Below, piece after piece: positions 26,036 to 34,012 of a stretch of DNA of 64,000 nucleotides. How positions within the stretch are numbered: the stretch's first letter is position 1; every line of letters starts with the position of its first letter. This DNA is from Chloroflexota bacterium (GTDB lineage: Bacteria; Chloroflexota; Dehalococcoidia; Lucifugimonadales; Lucifugimonadaceae). The DNA lies in assembly GCA_018650845.1 (NCBI GenBank), contig JABIFF010000012.1:124001-188000 (forward strand), written 5' to 3'. A program made the translations under genes and the position numbers. The notes under the pieces are model-generated. The model had not been told where the DNA came from. It searched no databases and was given only the letters and a program-made list of their open reading frames with translations.

Positions 26036-26195
26036 CTGGCGATATTCCTCTACTGTGAATCAAGATATCTTTATAAACATGACCGAAAATGAGTCGTGTT
26101 TCGTGAACTGAGGCTGAAGTTTACGTCATACAGACATCAGAACAATCATTAACTATCGATTCACCCGACCGAACCGAACGGAAGCTCCCAAAAAT

Positions 26196-26540
26196 ATGTC
26201 GATGTCTAGCGAATACTCTGGAAACCCGGTAAGTGTGCCGAAGCAGATAGATATGACCGGTGAGGGCGTGCAGATAGCCTGGGACAACGGGCAAACATGC
26301 ACTTATCCATACCGTTATCTTCGTTTGCAGTGCGCTTGTGCTGCCTGCGTTGAGGAGATGACGGGTCGACCGATTCTCAATGTTGCTCAGGTTCCCAACG
26401 ACATCATCGCTGCCGATCATTTGATAGTCGGAAAATATGCCGTTCAGTTCCTCTGGACCGATGGTCACGATTCAGGCATATATCCGTACCAGATGCTTTT
26501 GCGCCTTGCTGCAAATGACGATGTTGTGGTGTGCGAGTAG
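26196..26540 (+). CDS. DUF971 (gamma-butyrobetaine hydroxylase N-terminal-like) protein
   Basis: A 114-residue protein with the DUF971 pattern: IAWDNGQTCTYPYRYLRLQCACAACVEEMTGR, a C-x-C-x2-C cluster that likely binds zinc or an iron-sulfur cluster, then KYAVQFLWTDGHDSGIYPYQMLLRL. The domain is found alone in bacteria, often near iron-sulfur or Mrp/ApbC genes, and as the N-terminus of eukaryotic gamma-butyrobetaine hydroxylase. Its stop codon overlaps the GTG of the DinB gene (TAGTG). Confidence 0.85.
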   Translation: MSMSSEYSGNPVSVPKQIDMTGEGVQIAWDNGQTCTYPYRYLRLQCACAACVEEMTGRPILNVAQVPNDIIAADHLIVGKYAVQFLWTDGHDSGIYPYQMLLRLAANDDVVVCE

Positions 26541-27094
26541 TGAGCGCCCAGGATCGCCAGCTCGATCACAGAGACGTAACGCTTCAGGCGATTGGTGATT
26601 ATGGTCGCCAGTTAGAGCGTGCTCTCAAGGGATTAGAACTTGAAGAAGCTCGGTGGATGCCCACACCCGATTCGAACCACATCCTTTGGACTCTCTGGCA
26701 CATCGGTCGAATGGAAGATATGTGGGGTTGGTATCTGCGAGGCGGCGGCGATAGTGCATGGATCGAAGGTGGCTGGGCCGAGCGATTGGGAATAGATCCC
26801 GAACGTAACGGAGCTGGCGATTCGATAGAGCAGGTTCGAGATTTTCCAGATGTATCCGTTGAAGAAGTTACCGGCTACTGGAAGGCATCACGCGAGCTGC
26901 TGATTCCCAGTATTGAAGGCGTGACTGTCGATCAGCTCGAAACTAAACGACCTGACATCTGGCCGCATGCCGCCGATCGTGCACCCAACTTGCTGTGGGT
27001 ACTAGGCAGAATCCCAGTGGAGAACAGTCAACACACTGGACAAATCGCCTATATCCGCGGTCTATACACGGCGAAGTTTAAGCACGACGATTAG
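26540..27094 (+). CDS. DinB-family four-helix metalloprotein
   Basis: I choose GTG 26540 (184 aa), which shares one base with the preceding stop and so is translationally coupled to the DUF971 gene. The sequence has the DinB-like four-helix bundle with candidate metal-binding histidines in ILWTLWHIGRMEDMWGWY and ENSQHTGQIAYIRG. Relatives include thiol-dependent S-transferases (bacillithiol, mycothiol) and stress-induced DinB proteins. The role of the DUF971/DinB pair is unknown. Confidence 0.8.
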   Translation: MSAQDRQLDHRDVTLQAIGDYGRQLERALKGLELEEARWMPTPDSNHILWTLWHIGRMEDMWGWYLRGGGDSAWIEGGWAERLGIDPERNGAGDSIEQVRDFPDVSVEEVTGYWKASRELLIPSIEGVTVDQLETKRPDIWPHAADRAPNLLWVLGRIPVENSQHTGQIAYIRGLYTAKFKHDD

Positions 27095-27194
27095 TAAGTA
27101 GCCATCTTTCTGGGGTTGCCGTGATACGTCTGGCAATCTTTGACGCTTTCGTATTTCCGACAGCGTTGGCTATCTGCTTAAAAGTAGGTGTGCC

Positions 27195-27557
27195 GTGCTC
27201 AGATCGTTCTTAGTTCTCGTTGTTTTAGCAGCGCTTGCACTTGTTGTCGGCTGCACTCAGATTTCGTCGCCTGACGAATCGATACGCATCGACCGAGCGG
27301 CCACTACTACCGCGAACATTTCGGACAGTATTTCTTCAACGACTCTGAATCCAACTCTCCTAACTGAAGGGTTGAGAGTTCAAGCTGCAATGGATCTCTG
27401 GATGGCTGAATCCGACCAATGGCCTGATGCTCTCGAAGAGCCAAACGGCGATCTTTCTGCCACGGAACCAGCACTAGCACCGACCTACCTCAAAGTAGCC
27501 ACGCTTACGTGCAAGTACACGTGGGATTCGCAAGGTCACACCGAACAGCACTGCTAG
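27195..27557 (+). CDS. Small lipoprotein with pseudopilin-like C-terminus
   Basis: 120 residues from a GTG start. The N-terminus MLRSFLVLVVLAALALVVGC ends in a lipobox (VVGC, C20). The mature part has a Ser/Thr-rich spacer, then LRVQAAMDLWMAESDQWPDAL and a C-terminal ...YLKVATLTCKYTWDSQGH with a possible Cys pair. This arrangement recalls the soluble end of type II pseudopilins (helix, xxWPxxL, terminal Y-x-W strand), but the leader is of lipoprotein type. Function unknown. Confidence 0.6.
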   Translation: MLRSFLVLVVLAALALVVGCTQISSPDESIRIDRAATTTANISDSISSTTLNPTLLTEGLRVQAAMDLWMAESDQWPDALEEPNGDLSATEPALAPTYLKVATLTCKYTWDSQGHTEQHC

Positions 27558-27607
27558 CTAGCTCAAGAATTCATCGTGGATTTCGCTCCACAGTGCCGAA
27601 CTGCGTC

Positions 27608-29275
27608 CTAATCTACGTCGTGAATATGCATGGTTCCAACCCGAGGTGATGCGGTCATTTCTGGAATAACCGGCCATGGCAATGCACCTGAACGTTCGGT
27701 CCATTTCTCGTACATGGCAACCATTTTCGCAAGCACGTCTGGCCGTTCGGCTGACAGATCGTTCAACTCGGTGCGATCTGATTTCATATCGTAGAGTTCC
27801 CAAACCGTGTTGCCCTCGCTGACGAGCTTCCATTCACCGTCGCGCACTGCCCTGTTTCCTTCGTGCTCCCAGAAGATCGGAGTTGGCCTATCCCAATTCC
27901 CATTTTCAATTGCACCTTGAAAACTGTGTCCTTCAAGACCAGTGAGAGCGTTCCCGCCAATTTCTTCTGGATATTCAGTACCGCTGACGTCGTAGATGGT
28001 TGCTGCTATATCGACGATATGTGATGGCTCGGACACAAGCTGAGCCGACTTGATCTGGTCGGGCCAACTGATGATTGCCGGCGTTGAAATACCGCCTTCG
28101 TGCACCCATCGTTTGTGCAGCCGGAACGGAGTGTTGGAGGCGTTTGCCCACGGCAGATCATAGCTTTGGAACGTATCTGCGGGACCGGGATCGACATCAG
28201 GCAGGTTGCCCATTTGCATGCGGTCGCCATTCCACATCGGAGTATCGAATTCCATAGGGTCAGGCTTGCTCGAATCTTCGGCCAAGAATTCTGCACAACC
28301 ACCGTTATCCGAAAGGAAAATCACGAGGGTATTGTCTCGAACTCCTCCTGAATCCAGCGCGTCAAGAACATTGCCTACCCCTTGATCCAGCTTGTCGATC
28401 TGCGCGGCATAAACCGCCATACGGAGTGATTCCCATTCCTGGTTCTCGGCATCTTCCCAAGGAATTGAATCCCTGTCCCGAGGAGACATCTCCCACGATT
28501 CGTCCAGAATGCCGAGTTCTTTCAACTTGGCATGTCGTGAACGCCGAAGTTCATCCCAACCACCGTCGTAAACGCCGCGGTACTTCTCGATGTCCTCTTC
28601 CGGGGCATGTAGCGGCCAGTGCGGAGCTGTAAACGCTACATAAGAGAAGAACGGTTCGCCTTCGGCTGCAGATTCTTCGATCATGCGTGCCGCATGTTTC
28701 GCAATCTCATCGGTGTAGTAAAAATCGTCTCGTTCTACCGTTATCGGAGTGTCGCCATCCATCAAAGTCGGCGGTGCAAAAAACGATCCCGCTCCGGTAA
28801 GGGTGCCCCAGTAGTGATCGAACCCACGTTGCAATGGCGTCGGGTGTTTTTCATCGCCCGGCGTCGCTAACTCGGGATGGTGCAGAGGGTATTGTCCACC
28901 GACATGCCATTTGCCGGAAATTTGCGTGCGATAGCCGTTGGTTTTCAAAACCTCAGCGATCGTGGCGCAGTTCTGGTTCAGGTAGCCCTGATATTCAGGA
29001 ACGCCGTAATCACTAACCATGTGCCCAACACCCGTTTGGTGAGGGTACAAACCCGTCAGCAACGAAGCCCGTGTCGGACAGCATCGCGCCATGTTGTACA
29101 TCTGCGTAAATCGAATCCCGTCTTCCGCCATCGAATCGAGATTCGGAGTATTGATCTCAGACCCGTAACAACCGAGATCCGAAAACCCCATATCGTCGGC
29201 AAGAATCAGAACAATATTTGGCTGGTTCACAGCAGAAGCATTATCAGTTGCGGGCGATGTCAAAGAATTTCCCAT
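27608..29275 (-). CDS. Arylsulfatase-family sulfatase (type I, formylglycine)
   Basis: A 555-residue alkaline-phosphatase-superfamily sulfatase. Signature 1 is ARCCPTRASLLTGLYPHQ, where C65-x-P-x-R is the site converted to formylglycine; metal-binding DD lies in LILADDMGFSDLG, and the second metal site is FLSDNGGCAEF. The closing EGEWKLV-like DGEWKLVSEG segment is present. It cleaves sulfate esters, in marine bacteria usually from sulfated carbohydrates or aromatics. No clear signal peptide, and no maturase gene nearby. The NTF2-like gene lies just upstream on the same strand. Confidence 0.93.
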   Translation of the reverse strand: MGNSLTSPATDNASAVNQPNIVLILADDMGFSDLGCYGSEINTPNLDSMAEDGIRFTQMYNMARCCPTRASLLTGLYPHQTGVGHMVSDYGVPEYQGYLNQNCATIAEVLKTNGYRTQISGKWHVGGQYPLHHPELATPGDEKHPTPLQRGFDHYWGTLTGAGSFFAPPTLMDGDTPITVERDDFYYTDEIAKHAARMIEESAAEGEPFFSYVAFTAPHWPLHAPEEDIEKYRGVYDGGWDELRRSRHAKLKELGILDESWEMSPRDRDSIPWEDAENQEWESLRMAVYAAQIDKLDQGVGNVLDALDSGGVRDNTLVIFLSDNGGCAEFLAEDSSKPDPMEFDTPMWNGDRMQMGNLPDVDPGPADTFQSYDLPWANASNTPFRLHKRWVHEGGISTPAIISWPDQIKSAQLVSEPSHIVDIAATIYDVSGTEYPEEIGGNALTGLEGHSFQGAIENGNWDRPTPIFWEHEGNRAVRDGEWKLVSEGNTVWELYDMKSDRTELNDLSAERPDVLAKMVAMYEKWTERSGALPWPVIPEMTASPRVGTMHIHDVD

Positions 29276-29359
29276 TTCAAAATTAGTATCAATAGCTACA
29301 TCACTGGTCAGTAGCTGTGTGTGGAACGTGTTGCAGCAGTGGACAACATCGCCACAAAT

Positions 29360-29785
29360 CTAAAACGTCGGCTTGCTGGCACCATACGCCTGAGTAGCGT
29401 TTGCAAGAAACGACGAACGGAACTGCACGCCCCATTTGCCTTCGATGTTTGTGAAAATCCAAAGCGTGTCGAAGCCGTTGTACTCTGAGCCATCTTTGTG
29501 CTGTCGTGACTGACGAATTACAAGATGTACTTTCTCAGGACCAGCCTGAGCAGCTGTGACCGATTTCGTAATCGTCGTGTGCCAGCCTTCAGCGATTAGC
29601 GCCTTCGTCATATCGTCTTGAGGCGCTCGAAAATCTTCTCTGGTTGGCCATGTTTGAAATTCGGTTCCAGCAAGCCGCATGTGGGGGAAATGCATCTCGG
29701 CGATCATAGCGTCGGCATCGCGATCATTGAACGCTTGCGCCCACCGCGTAAACGTCTCGATTGCCTGTTCAGCGTAGTTACTCAA
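29360..29785 (-). CDS. NTF2/SnoaL-like domain protein
   Basis: A 141-residue protein beginning MSNYAEQAIETFTRWAQAFNDRDADAMIAEMHFPHMRL, the helical hairpin that opens the NTF2-like cone fold, followed by strands ending GVQFRSSFLA. TTG 29785 is preceded by GAGGATTT. Members are polyketide cyclases, isomerases or ligand-binding proteins; activity is unpredictable. It is 84 bp upstream of the sulfatase on the same strand and may be co-transcribed. Confidence 0.75.
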   Translation of the reverse strand: MSNYAEQAIETFTRWAQAFNDRDADAMIAEMHFPHMRLAGTEFQTWPTREDFRAPQDDMTKALIAEGWHTTITKSVTAAQAGPEKVHLVIRQSRQHKDGSEYNGFDTLWIFTNIEGKWGVQFRSSFLANATQAYGASKPTF

Positions 29786-29956
29786 GTTGAAATCCTCGCC
29801 CTATCTGTAGTTATACCGCTCGACAGTACGCCGTTGAACTTCGTTTCTGATGAGCAAAAATTCTCCAGCGGGAATAAGATAGCTCGCCGTAAGCCCAAAC
29901 GCAGCGGGTATTTGCAAGAAACGTGGCGTTCCAAGTCACTTTAGTAATCAGGAACA

Positions 29957-30853
29957 ATGATGGCAAAACGAATTAACCGAGTTATTGAACTCATCGAAGC
30001 AGGCGAACCGGTCTACTACACCGGCACCGGCGATCTCACTTACGAAAACGGTCTCAAGCAGGCAAGCACTTGGGCCGACTTCCTTATTACCGACTTCGAG
30101 CACCACGCATTCGACGTTGCGGGTTTGACGGCGTTCATGAAGGGTCTTGTCGATGGCGGGCCAACCAAAGCCGGTCACCGCACCCCTGCGGTAATTTCCA
30201 CCCTACCGTCAAACCTACGAACCATTGAAGAAATGCGAGCAAACGCTTGGCAGGTTCGTCAGGTTCTCTCGGCTGGAGTCCACGGAATTCTCCACACACA
30301 CGCCCGACAGGCCGATGCAGTTCGTGCGTTCATCGAAGAATGTCGATACCCGTTCCACAAGAGCGGACGAGAAGGTCTCGGCGAAGGTCAGCGAGGAGCT
30401 GGTGGACAGAAACAGCCTGCTGAAATCTGGGGCGTAACTCCTCAGCGATACACCGAGATTGCCGACCCATGGCCGCTAAACCCTGAAGGCGAACTGTTTA
30501 TTGGTCTCAAACTCGAGAACCAGGAATCGGCTGCTAACTCCGATGCTATTTGCCGAGTGCCGGGACTGGCGTTCGTTGAGTGGGGACCTGGTGACATGGG
30601 AATGTCGTTCGGTAACTCCGATGCGCACGACCCTCCTTACCCAGAAGAGATGAACCGAGTTCGTGAGCAGATCAAGGGCGCTGCCGATCGTAACGGTCTT
30701 AAGTTCCTGTGTTCTTGGAGCGATCCAAGCAAGACTGATGGCGAGAACATTCAGGTCCTACTCGACATGGGTGCTCACATCTTCTCCGGTGGTGGCGAAG
30801 AAAAGGCAACCGTTGGTCGCAAAATGACCAACCGCCAGATGCCGGTAGGGTGA
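29957..30853 (+). CDS. HpcH/HpaI aldolase/citrate lyase-family protein
   Basis: A 298-residue barrel with family features: LITDFEHHAFD near strand 2, LSAGVHGILHTHARQADAV, and the metal-binding pair in LKLENQESAANSD and FVEWGPGDMGMSFG. AGGAAC lies upstream of the paired ATGs at 29957/29960. Such enzymes cleave 2-keto-3-deoxy or 4-hydroxy-2-keto acids to pyruvate plus an aldehyde. An insertion rich in Gly/Glu (SGREGLGEGQRGAGGQ) follows residue ~135. It stands alone and ends in a strong bidirectional terminator. Confidence 0.85.
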   Translation: MMAKRINRVIELIEAGEPVYYTGTGDLTYENGLKQASTWADFLITDFEHHAFDVAGLTAFMKGLVDGGPTKAGHRTPAVISTLPSNLRTIEEMRANAWQVRQVLSAGVHGILHTHARQADAVRAFIEECRYPFHKSGREGLGEGQRGAGGQKQPAEIWGVTPQRYTEIADPWPLNPEGELFIGLKLENQESAANSDAICRVPGLAFVEWGPGDMGMSFGNSDAHDPPYPEEMNRVREQIKGAADRNGLKFLCSWSDPSKTDGENIQVLLDMGAHIFSGGGEEKATVGRKMTNRQMPVG

Positions 30854-30921
30854 CAGAGTCACGTTTTCTGCGATGTCGGGTGAAACCATCTGATTCGTAA
30901 AGATGACTCCGCGGTTTAAAT

Positions 30922-30961
30922 AAAAAAAGGCGGGTAGCTCGTTGTGAGCTACCCGCCTTTT
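30922..30961. terminator. Bidirectional intrinsic terminator
   Basis: GGCGGGTAGCTC (30929-30940) and GAGCTACCCGCC (30946-30957) form a perfect 12-bp GC-rich stem with a 5-nt loop, flanked by seven A on one side and TTTT on the other. It lies between the converging aldolase and E1-beta genes and serves both. Confidence 0.92.
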
Positions 30962-30993
30962 CATTTAAGTCTTTGAAAAAACTTTTCGGAAGA

Positions 30994-32061
30994 TTACTCG
31001 CGACCGAGTAAGTTTTTTACCGTTCCAACAACGTCAGCCGGCTGAGGCATGAACTCTTGCTCTAGCGCACTGTTGTACGGAACCGGAGAGTGAGGCGAAG
31101 TTACACGCTTAACAGGGGCGTCGAGGTGATCGAATGCCTTGTCGGCGATAACAGCCGCAAACTCGGAAGCCATCGAGGCACGAGGGGTGTCCTCGTCGAC
31201 GATCACAACGTTGTTTGTCTTGGCAACTGACTCGATGAGGATGTCTTCGTCAAACGGTGAAAGGGACATCATGTCGATCACTTCAGCATCGATTCCGATT
31301 TCGGCAAGCTGTTCTGCAGCTTTCTGACAGACAACTGATGTGTACGACATTCCAACCAACGTAACGTCGGCTCCACGTCGCATGTATCGGCCCTTACCAA
31401 GTTCGATAACGTAATCCTCGTCAGGAACAAATCCTGTGAGGTTGATTAGCTTCTTGTCGTTCACGAGGAACACAGGGTCGTCGTCACGAATAGCGGCAGC
31501 GAGTAGGCCCTTTACCGAATAAGGATCGGAAGGAACCACTACCTTGAGACCAGGAATGTGCGCCAGCATCGAGTAGAAACTCTCGGAGTGCTGAGCAGCG
31601 TGCCCTGTGCCTGCGCCTGATCGTGCGAACAAAGTCAGTGGAACCTTAGTCTGACCACCGAACATGTAGCGACTCTTTGCTGCATTTGATAGCAGTTGGT
31701 CGAACGCCACAGTTACGAAGTCGAAGTACATCAGGTCGACCACTGGACGCATGCCAGTGAGTGCCGAACCTACAGCTGCACCAACGAATCCTGCTTCGGA
31801 AATAGGTGCATCACGAATGCGTTCAACGCCAAATTCCTGAACCAATCCCTTGGTAGCAGCGAACGGTCCGCCCCACGCATCGAGTGGCTCTTTGGTGTCT
31901 TTGTCGAATCCGCCTGAAATGTCTTCACCCATAAGGAAAACATCGTCGTCTCGGTTCATTTCAGCCCGAAGAGTGTCACGGAAAATGTCTCGGAATCTCA
32001 TTTCCGAGCCGGCAACACCCTCGTATCCGGGGCCTAGCGGGTTTGTTTGTGAGGTCGTCAT
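30994..32061 (-). CDS. 2-oxoacid dehydrogenase E1 component, beta subunit
   Basis: A 355-residue transketolase-like beta subunit: FLMGEDISGGFDKDTKEPLDAWGGPF, DAPISEAGFVGAAVGSALTGMRPVVDLMYFDFV, LFARSGAGTGHAAQHSESFYSMLAHIPGLKVVVPSDPYSVKGLL. These match PdhB/AcoB/BkdA2. With the alpha subunit upstream (46-bp gap) it forms the heterotetrameric E1 decarboxylase. No E2 or E3 gene is in the window, so pyruvate, acetoin or branched-chain specificity is undecided. Confidence 0.92.
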   Translation of the reverse strand: MTTSQTNPLGPGYEGVAGSEMRFRDIFRDTLRAEMNRDDDVFLMGEDISGGFDKDTKEPLDAWGGPFAATKGLVQEFGVERIRDAPISEAGFVGAAVGSALTGMRPVVDLMYFDFVTVAFDQLLSNAAKSRYMFGGQTKVPLTLFARSGAGTGHAAQHSESFYSMLAHIPGLKVVVPSDPYSVKGLLAAAIRDDDPVFLVNDKKLINLTGFVPDEDYVIELGKGRYMRRGADVTLVGMSYTSVVCQKAAEQLAEIGIDAEVIDMMSLSPFDEDILIESVAKTNNVVIVDEDTPRASMASEFAAVIADKAFDHLDAPVKRVTSPHSPVPYNSALEQEFMPQPADVVGTVKNLLGRE

Positions 32062-32107
32062 ATCTATATCTAATTCTTAATTCTTGAGTAGTAGAAGAAG
32101 TACTCGG

Positions 32108-33106
32108 TTATCGCAGACCCGCAATTGGGTTGGAGTAGTTGACGTAAACATCGTCGTACAAAGTGGAGATGTCGGGCATAGGACTGCTAAGTGCGAACTC
32201 AACAGCGTGGAGCATCTCTTTTTCAATATCGTCACGGATGCTCTTCAGCTTCTTTTCCGTCATCAACTTCTGCTTGAGAACAGTTCGCTCGAAGTGCTTA
32301 ATCGCATCGAGGTTCTTGTAATACTCTTCTTCTTCCGGCTTGCGGTACTTGCTTGTATCGTCGGCGTGGAAGTGACCGTGGTAACGGTAAGTTTTCATTT
32401 CGATGAATGTTGGGCCTTCACCGGCACGTGCCCTGGCAATAGCTTCACCCGCTGCATCGTAAACAGCGAACACGTCCATGCCATCTACAACAACGCCGGG
32501 CATTCCGTAGCCCTCGGCTCGTGAGGCAATATCTTCAGCAGATACTGCGTACCAAGATGGAGTTGCTTCGGCATAGCCGTTGTTCTCGCAAGCGAAAATT
32601 ACTGGAAGCTTCCAGACTGAAGCGAGGTTCATAGCTTCGTGAAGTACGCCCTGTGAAGATGCGCCGTCACCGAAGAATGAAACTCCAACTGACTCGTTCT
32701 CGATGCCCTTGAGCTTTGCTGTCAAAGCCGCACCAACCGCGAGTGGAATCGACGCACCAACAATACCGTTAGCTCCGAGCATCCCTTTCGAGAAGTCGGA
32801 AATGTGCATCGATCCGCCCTTGCCGCCACACTGGCCTGTTGCCTTACCAAAGACTTCAGCCATCATTTTGTCGGTTTCGAGACCTTTGGAGATGCAGTGA
32901 CCGTGTCCACGGTGAGTTGAGCCGATCCAGTCCTTATCGGTTAGGTGCGCACAGATTCCGGTCGGAGGTGCTTCCTGCCCGTCAGACGTGTGAGCCACAC
33001 CCATCGAGTTTCCTTTAAGGGTCTGTTCGAGCATCGTCTCCTCGAAGCGGCGGATTCGATACATCGTGGTGTATATCCACTCCAGCTTCTCTTTGGAGAT
33101 ATCCAT
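32108..33106 (-). CDS. 2-oxoacid dehydrogenase E1 component, alpha subunit
   Basis: The start at 33106 (MDISKEKLEW, 332 aa) is chosen because GGAGG sits 9 bp upstream; a longer frame to 33163 lacks support. TPP-binding features are VSFFGDGASSQGVLHEAMNLASVWKLPVIFACENNGYAEATP (GDG...NN) and the preceding GQCGGKGGSMHI. The MxMKTYRYHGHFHADDTSKYR phosphorylation-loop-like region is typical of PdhA/AcoA. Partner of the downstream beta subunit. Confidence 0.92.
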   Translation of the reverse strand: MDISKEKLEWIYTTMYRIRRFEETMLEQTLKGNSMGVAHTSDGQEAPPTGICAHLTDKDWIGSTHRGHGHCISKGLETDKMMAEVFGKATGQCGGKGGSMHISDFSKGMLGANGIVGASIPLAVGAALTAKLKGIENESVGVSFFGDGASSQGVLHEAMNLASVWKLPVIFACENNGYAEATPSWYAVSAEDIASRAEGYGMPGVVVDGMDVFAVYDAAGEAIARARAGEGPTFIEMKTYRYHGHFHADDTSKYRKPEEEEYYKNLDAIKHFERTVLKQKLMTEKKLKSIRDDIEKEMLHAVEFALSSPMPDISTLYDDVYVNYSNPIAGLR

Positions 33107-33274
33107 CTTTAAGTGCCTCCGGCGTGCGATTTGCTTGAGCTGGAATATCTCCTGCTCAAGCACAAATATCAGATCAAGACGCGTGTTGGTTTCAGGCGAT
33201 CAAGTATCGGTCTGAGAAACAACAGTGAAACTTTAGCATTGAGAAGCCGTTCGCGTGCGTTTGAAATTGCCGCT

Positions 33275-34012
33275 TCAGTGAGATTCGTTAATCACGAGAT
33301 CAGCTTGAACAGCGGCAACAAAATTCTTGGGGCGGTCGACTGTTATGTTGATCACGCGGGAGGGAGAACCTCGTTTTACTAGTCCACGAGGATGAATTTT
33401 AGATTTCAGGAGGATAGTAACGTCTGCCTGACCAGCCGACGTAATCCAAGATTCCATCTCACCTGAATTGCCGATTTCAGAGCGAAGCCCGTCGCCGCCT
33501 TTGGTCGATTTAGCGACCCTAGCGGAAATGCTGGCGATTTCGTTCATCGGGACTATCACCTCGGCCATAATTCCGTACCGCAAGGTGAGACGCTCATCGC
33601 TGAATGAATGCGGCATCGTACGAATCGATGCATACATACCTGCAACCCAAAAGAGTCCGTAGATGCTAAACCCAGTCACCACCCATGCCACGGTCTGCGA
33701 TGGAATTAGCACGTGAACCAAAAATAGCTCAATCGGTCCGGTTACCATCGTGAATATCACCAGATATCCAAAGATTGACCTGTTCGCCGGGTAAAACTTG
33801 CTGGCATCACGCCGAGTAAACAGAAATCGCCAAACCGCTCGCCAAATTTCTAGTTCGGCAGTCACGAGTCGCAGTACCGGCTTCGGAATAACGCTTGAAC
33901 TAGATTCAGGAGTGCGCGATCGCTTCCGCTTGACGATCACGACGACAACGGTAAGAACGATCAGTATTTCGACAACGGCGGCTAGTTCCGCCATGAAGTC
34001 TGGCACTTTCAA
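33275..34012 (-). CDS. Membrane protein with PH-like domain, function unknown
   Basis: A 245-residue protein with three hydrophobic stretches: near the N-terminus (AELAAVVEILIVLTVVVVIV), about residues 85-105, and about 110-130. The C-terminal part (FSDERLTLRYGIMAEVIVPMNEIASISARV...RVINITVDRPKNFVAAV) has the alternating strand pattern of bacterial PH-like domains. It starts (TTG 34012) directly after the stop of the TrpB2-like gene, so the two are very likely translated from one message. No family can be named. Confidence 0.65.
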   Translation of the reverse strand: MKVPDFMAELAAVVEILIVLTVVVVIVKRKRSRTPESSSSVIPKPVLRLVTAELEIWRAVWRFLFTRRDASKFYPANRSIFGYLVIFTMVTGPIELFLVHVLIPSQTVAWVVTGFSIYGLFWVAGMYASIRTMPHSFSDERLTLRYGIMAEVIVPMNEIASISARVAKSTKGGDGLRSEIGNSGEMESWITSAGQADVTILLKSKIHPRGLVKRGSPSRVINITVDRPKNFVAAVQADLVINESH

